From Tabrizicola soli (GTDB lineage Bacteria > Pseudomonadota > Alphaproteobacteria > Rhodobacterales > Rhodobacteraceae), in NCBI RefSeq assembly GCF_015999335.1, contig NZ_JAEACP010000020.1, positions 1 to 64,000 on the forward strand: a stretch of DNA of 64,000 nt, in the 5' to 3' direction. The notes beneath the pieces were generated by a model, which saw only the letters and a program-made list of their open reading frames with translations, ran no database searches and was not told the DNA's origin. Positions within the stretch are counted from its first letter, which is position 1. Each line of letters starts with the position of its first letter. Shown here one piece after another: positions 63,972 through 64,000 of this stretch. The position numbers and the translations under genes were made by a program.

Positions 63972-63997
63972 ACCTGCGCAACGAACGTTACGCAGGT
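63972..63997. repeat. 26-bp near-perfect palindrome at the window end
   Basis: ACCTGCG-C-AACG at 63972-63983 pairs with CGTT-A-CGCAGGT at 63986-63997 with one mismatch and a 2-base centre. It begins 36 bases after the stop of the second P27 gene. It may be a protein-binding site such as a packaging (pac/cos) or operator site. Its function is unknown. Confidence 0.5.
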
Positions 63998-64000
63998 CTG

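Overview
The window is GC-rich chromosomal DNA of an alphaproteobacterium, most likely a member of the Rhodobacteraceae/Paracoccaceae (Rhodobacter-Paracoccus type). The reasons are the gene orders glyQ-glyS-PPDK-like, folB-folP-glmM and SPOR-lipoprotein/dacC/tmk/holB/tatD/MBL, a small c-type cytochrome gene just upstream of ctaD (aa3 oxidase subunit I) as in Paracoccus, and intergenic motifs common in this family. Assignment below family level is not possible from the sequence alone.

Bases 1 to about 42,450 are core chromosome. In order: a secreted trypsin-fold protein that has lost its catalytic residues; glycyl-tRNA synthetase (glyQ, glyS) and a PPDK-like enzyme; a cell-wall hydrolase; folate and peptidoglycan precursor genes (folB, folP, glmM); a GT61-type glycosyltransferase; ilvC divergent from two overlapping Lrp/AsnC regulators; a class V aminotransferase; a UbiH-type hydroxylase, a 57-residue membrane protein and a HAD phosphatase; a GntR regulator; a cellulose-synthase-like glycosyltransferase; carA divergent from a YqeY gene; ctaD, cytochrome c, lipB and tRNA-Leu(GAG); a polyamine-type ABC importer with two adjacent binding-protein genes; an AEC transporter; and a minus-strand replication/cell-wall cluster (SPOR lipoprotein, D-Ala-D-Ala carboxypeptidase, tmk, holB, tatD, MBL hydrolase). 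A tRNA-Ser(TGA) closes the core.

From the 3' end of tRNA-Ser to the window end the DNA is accessory: a genomic island or prophage-like element whose right end lies outside the window. It carries a DUF5131/TcmP pair with TTG starts. A convergent type I restriction-modification operon (hsdR-hsdM-hsdS) follows, with a coupled fourth gene encoding a HEPN-like Rx4H protein. Next come a large serine recombinase module of four overlapping genes, an unrecognised 704-residue protein, a Com-like zinc-ribbon protein, a phage-type sigma-like factor, a small HTH protein and a 1011-residue primase-polymerase/helicase. The region ends with two small cargo genes, a ParB-methyltransferase fusion and a phage packaging start with two P27-type terminase small subunits around a third small-terminase-like HTH protein.

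The most interesting parts for new biology are the four-gene RM-HEPN operon facing DUF5131/TcmP, the unrecognised 704-residue protein between mobility and replication modules, the primpol/Fe-S-like helicase with a 55-bp interrupted palindrome near its 3' end, the inverted repeat built into the recombinase module, and the duplicated terminase small subunits.
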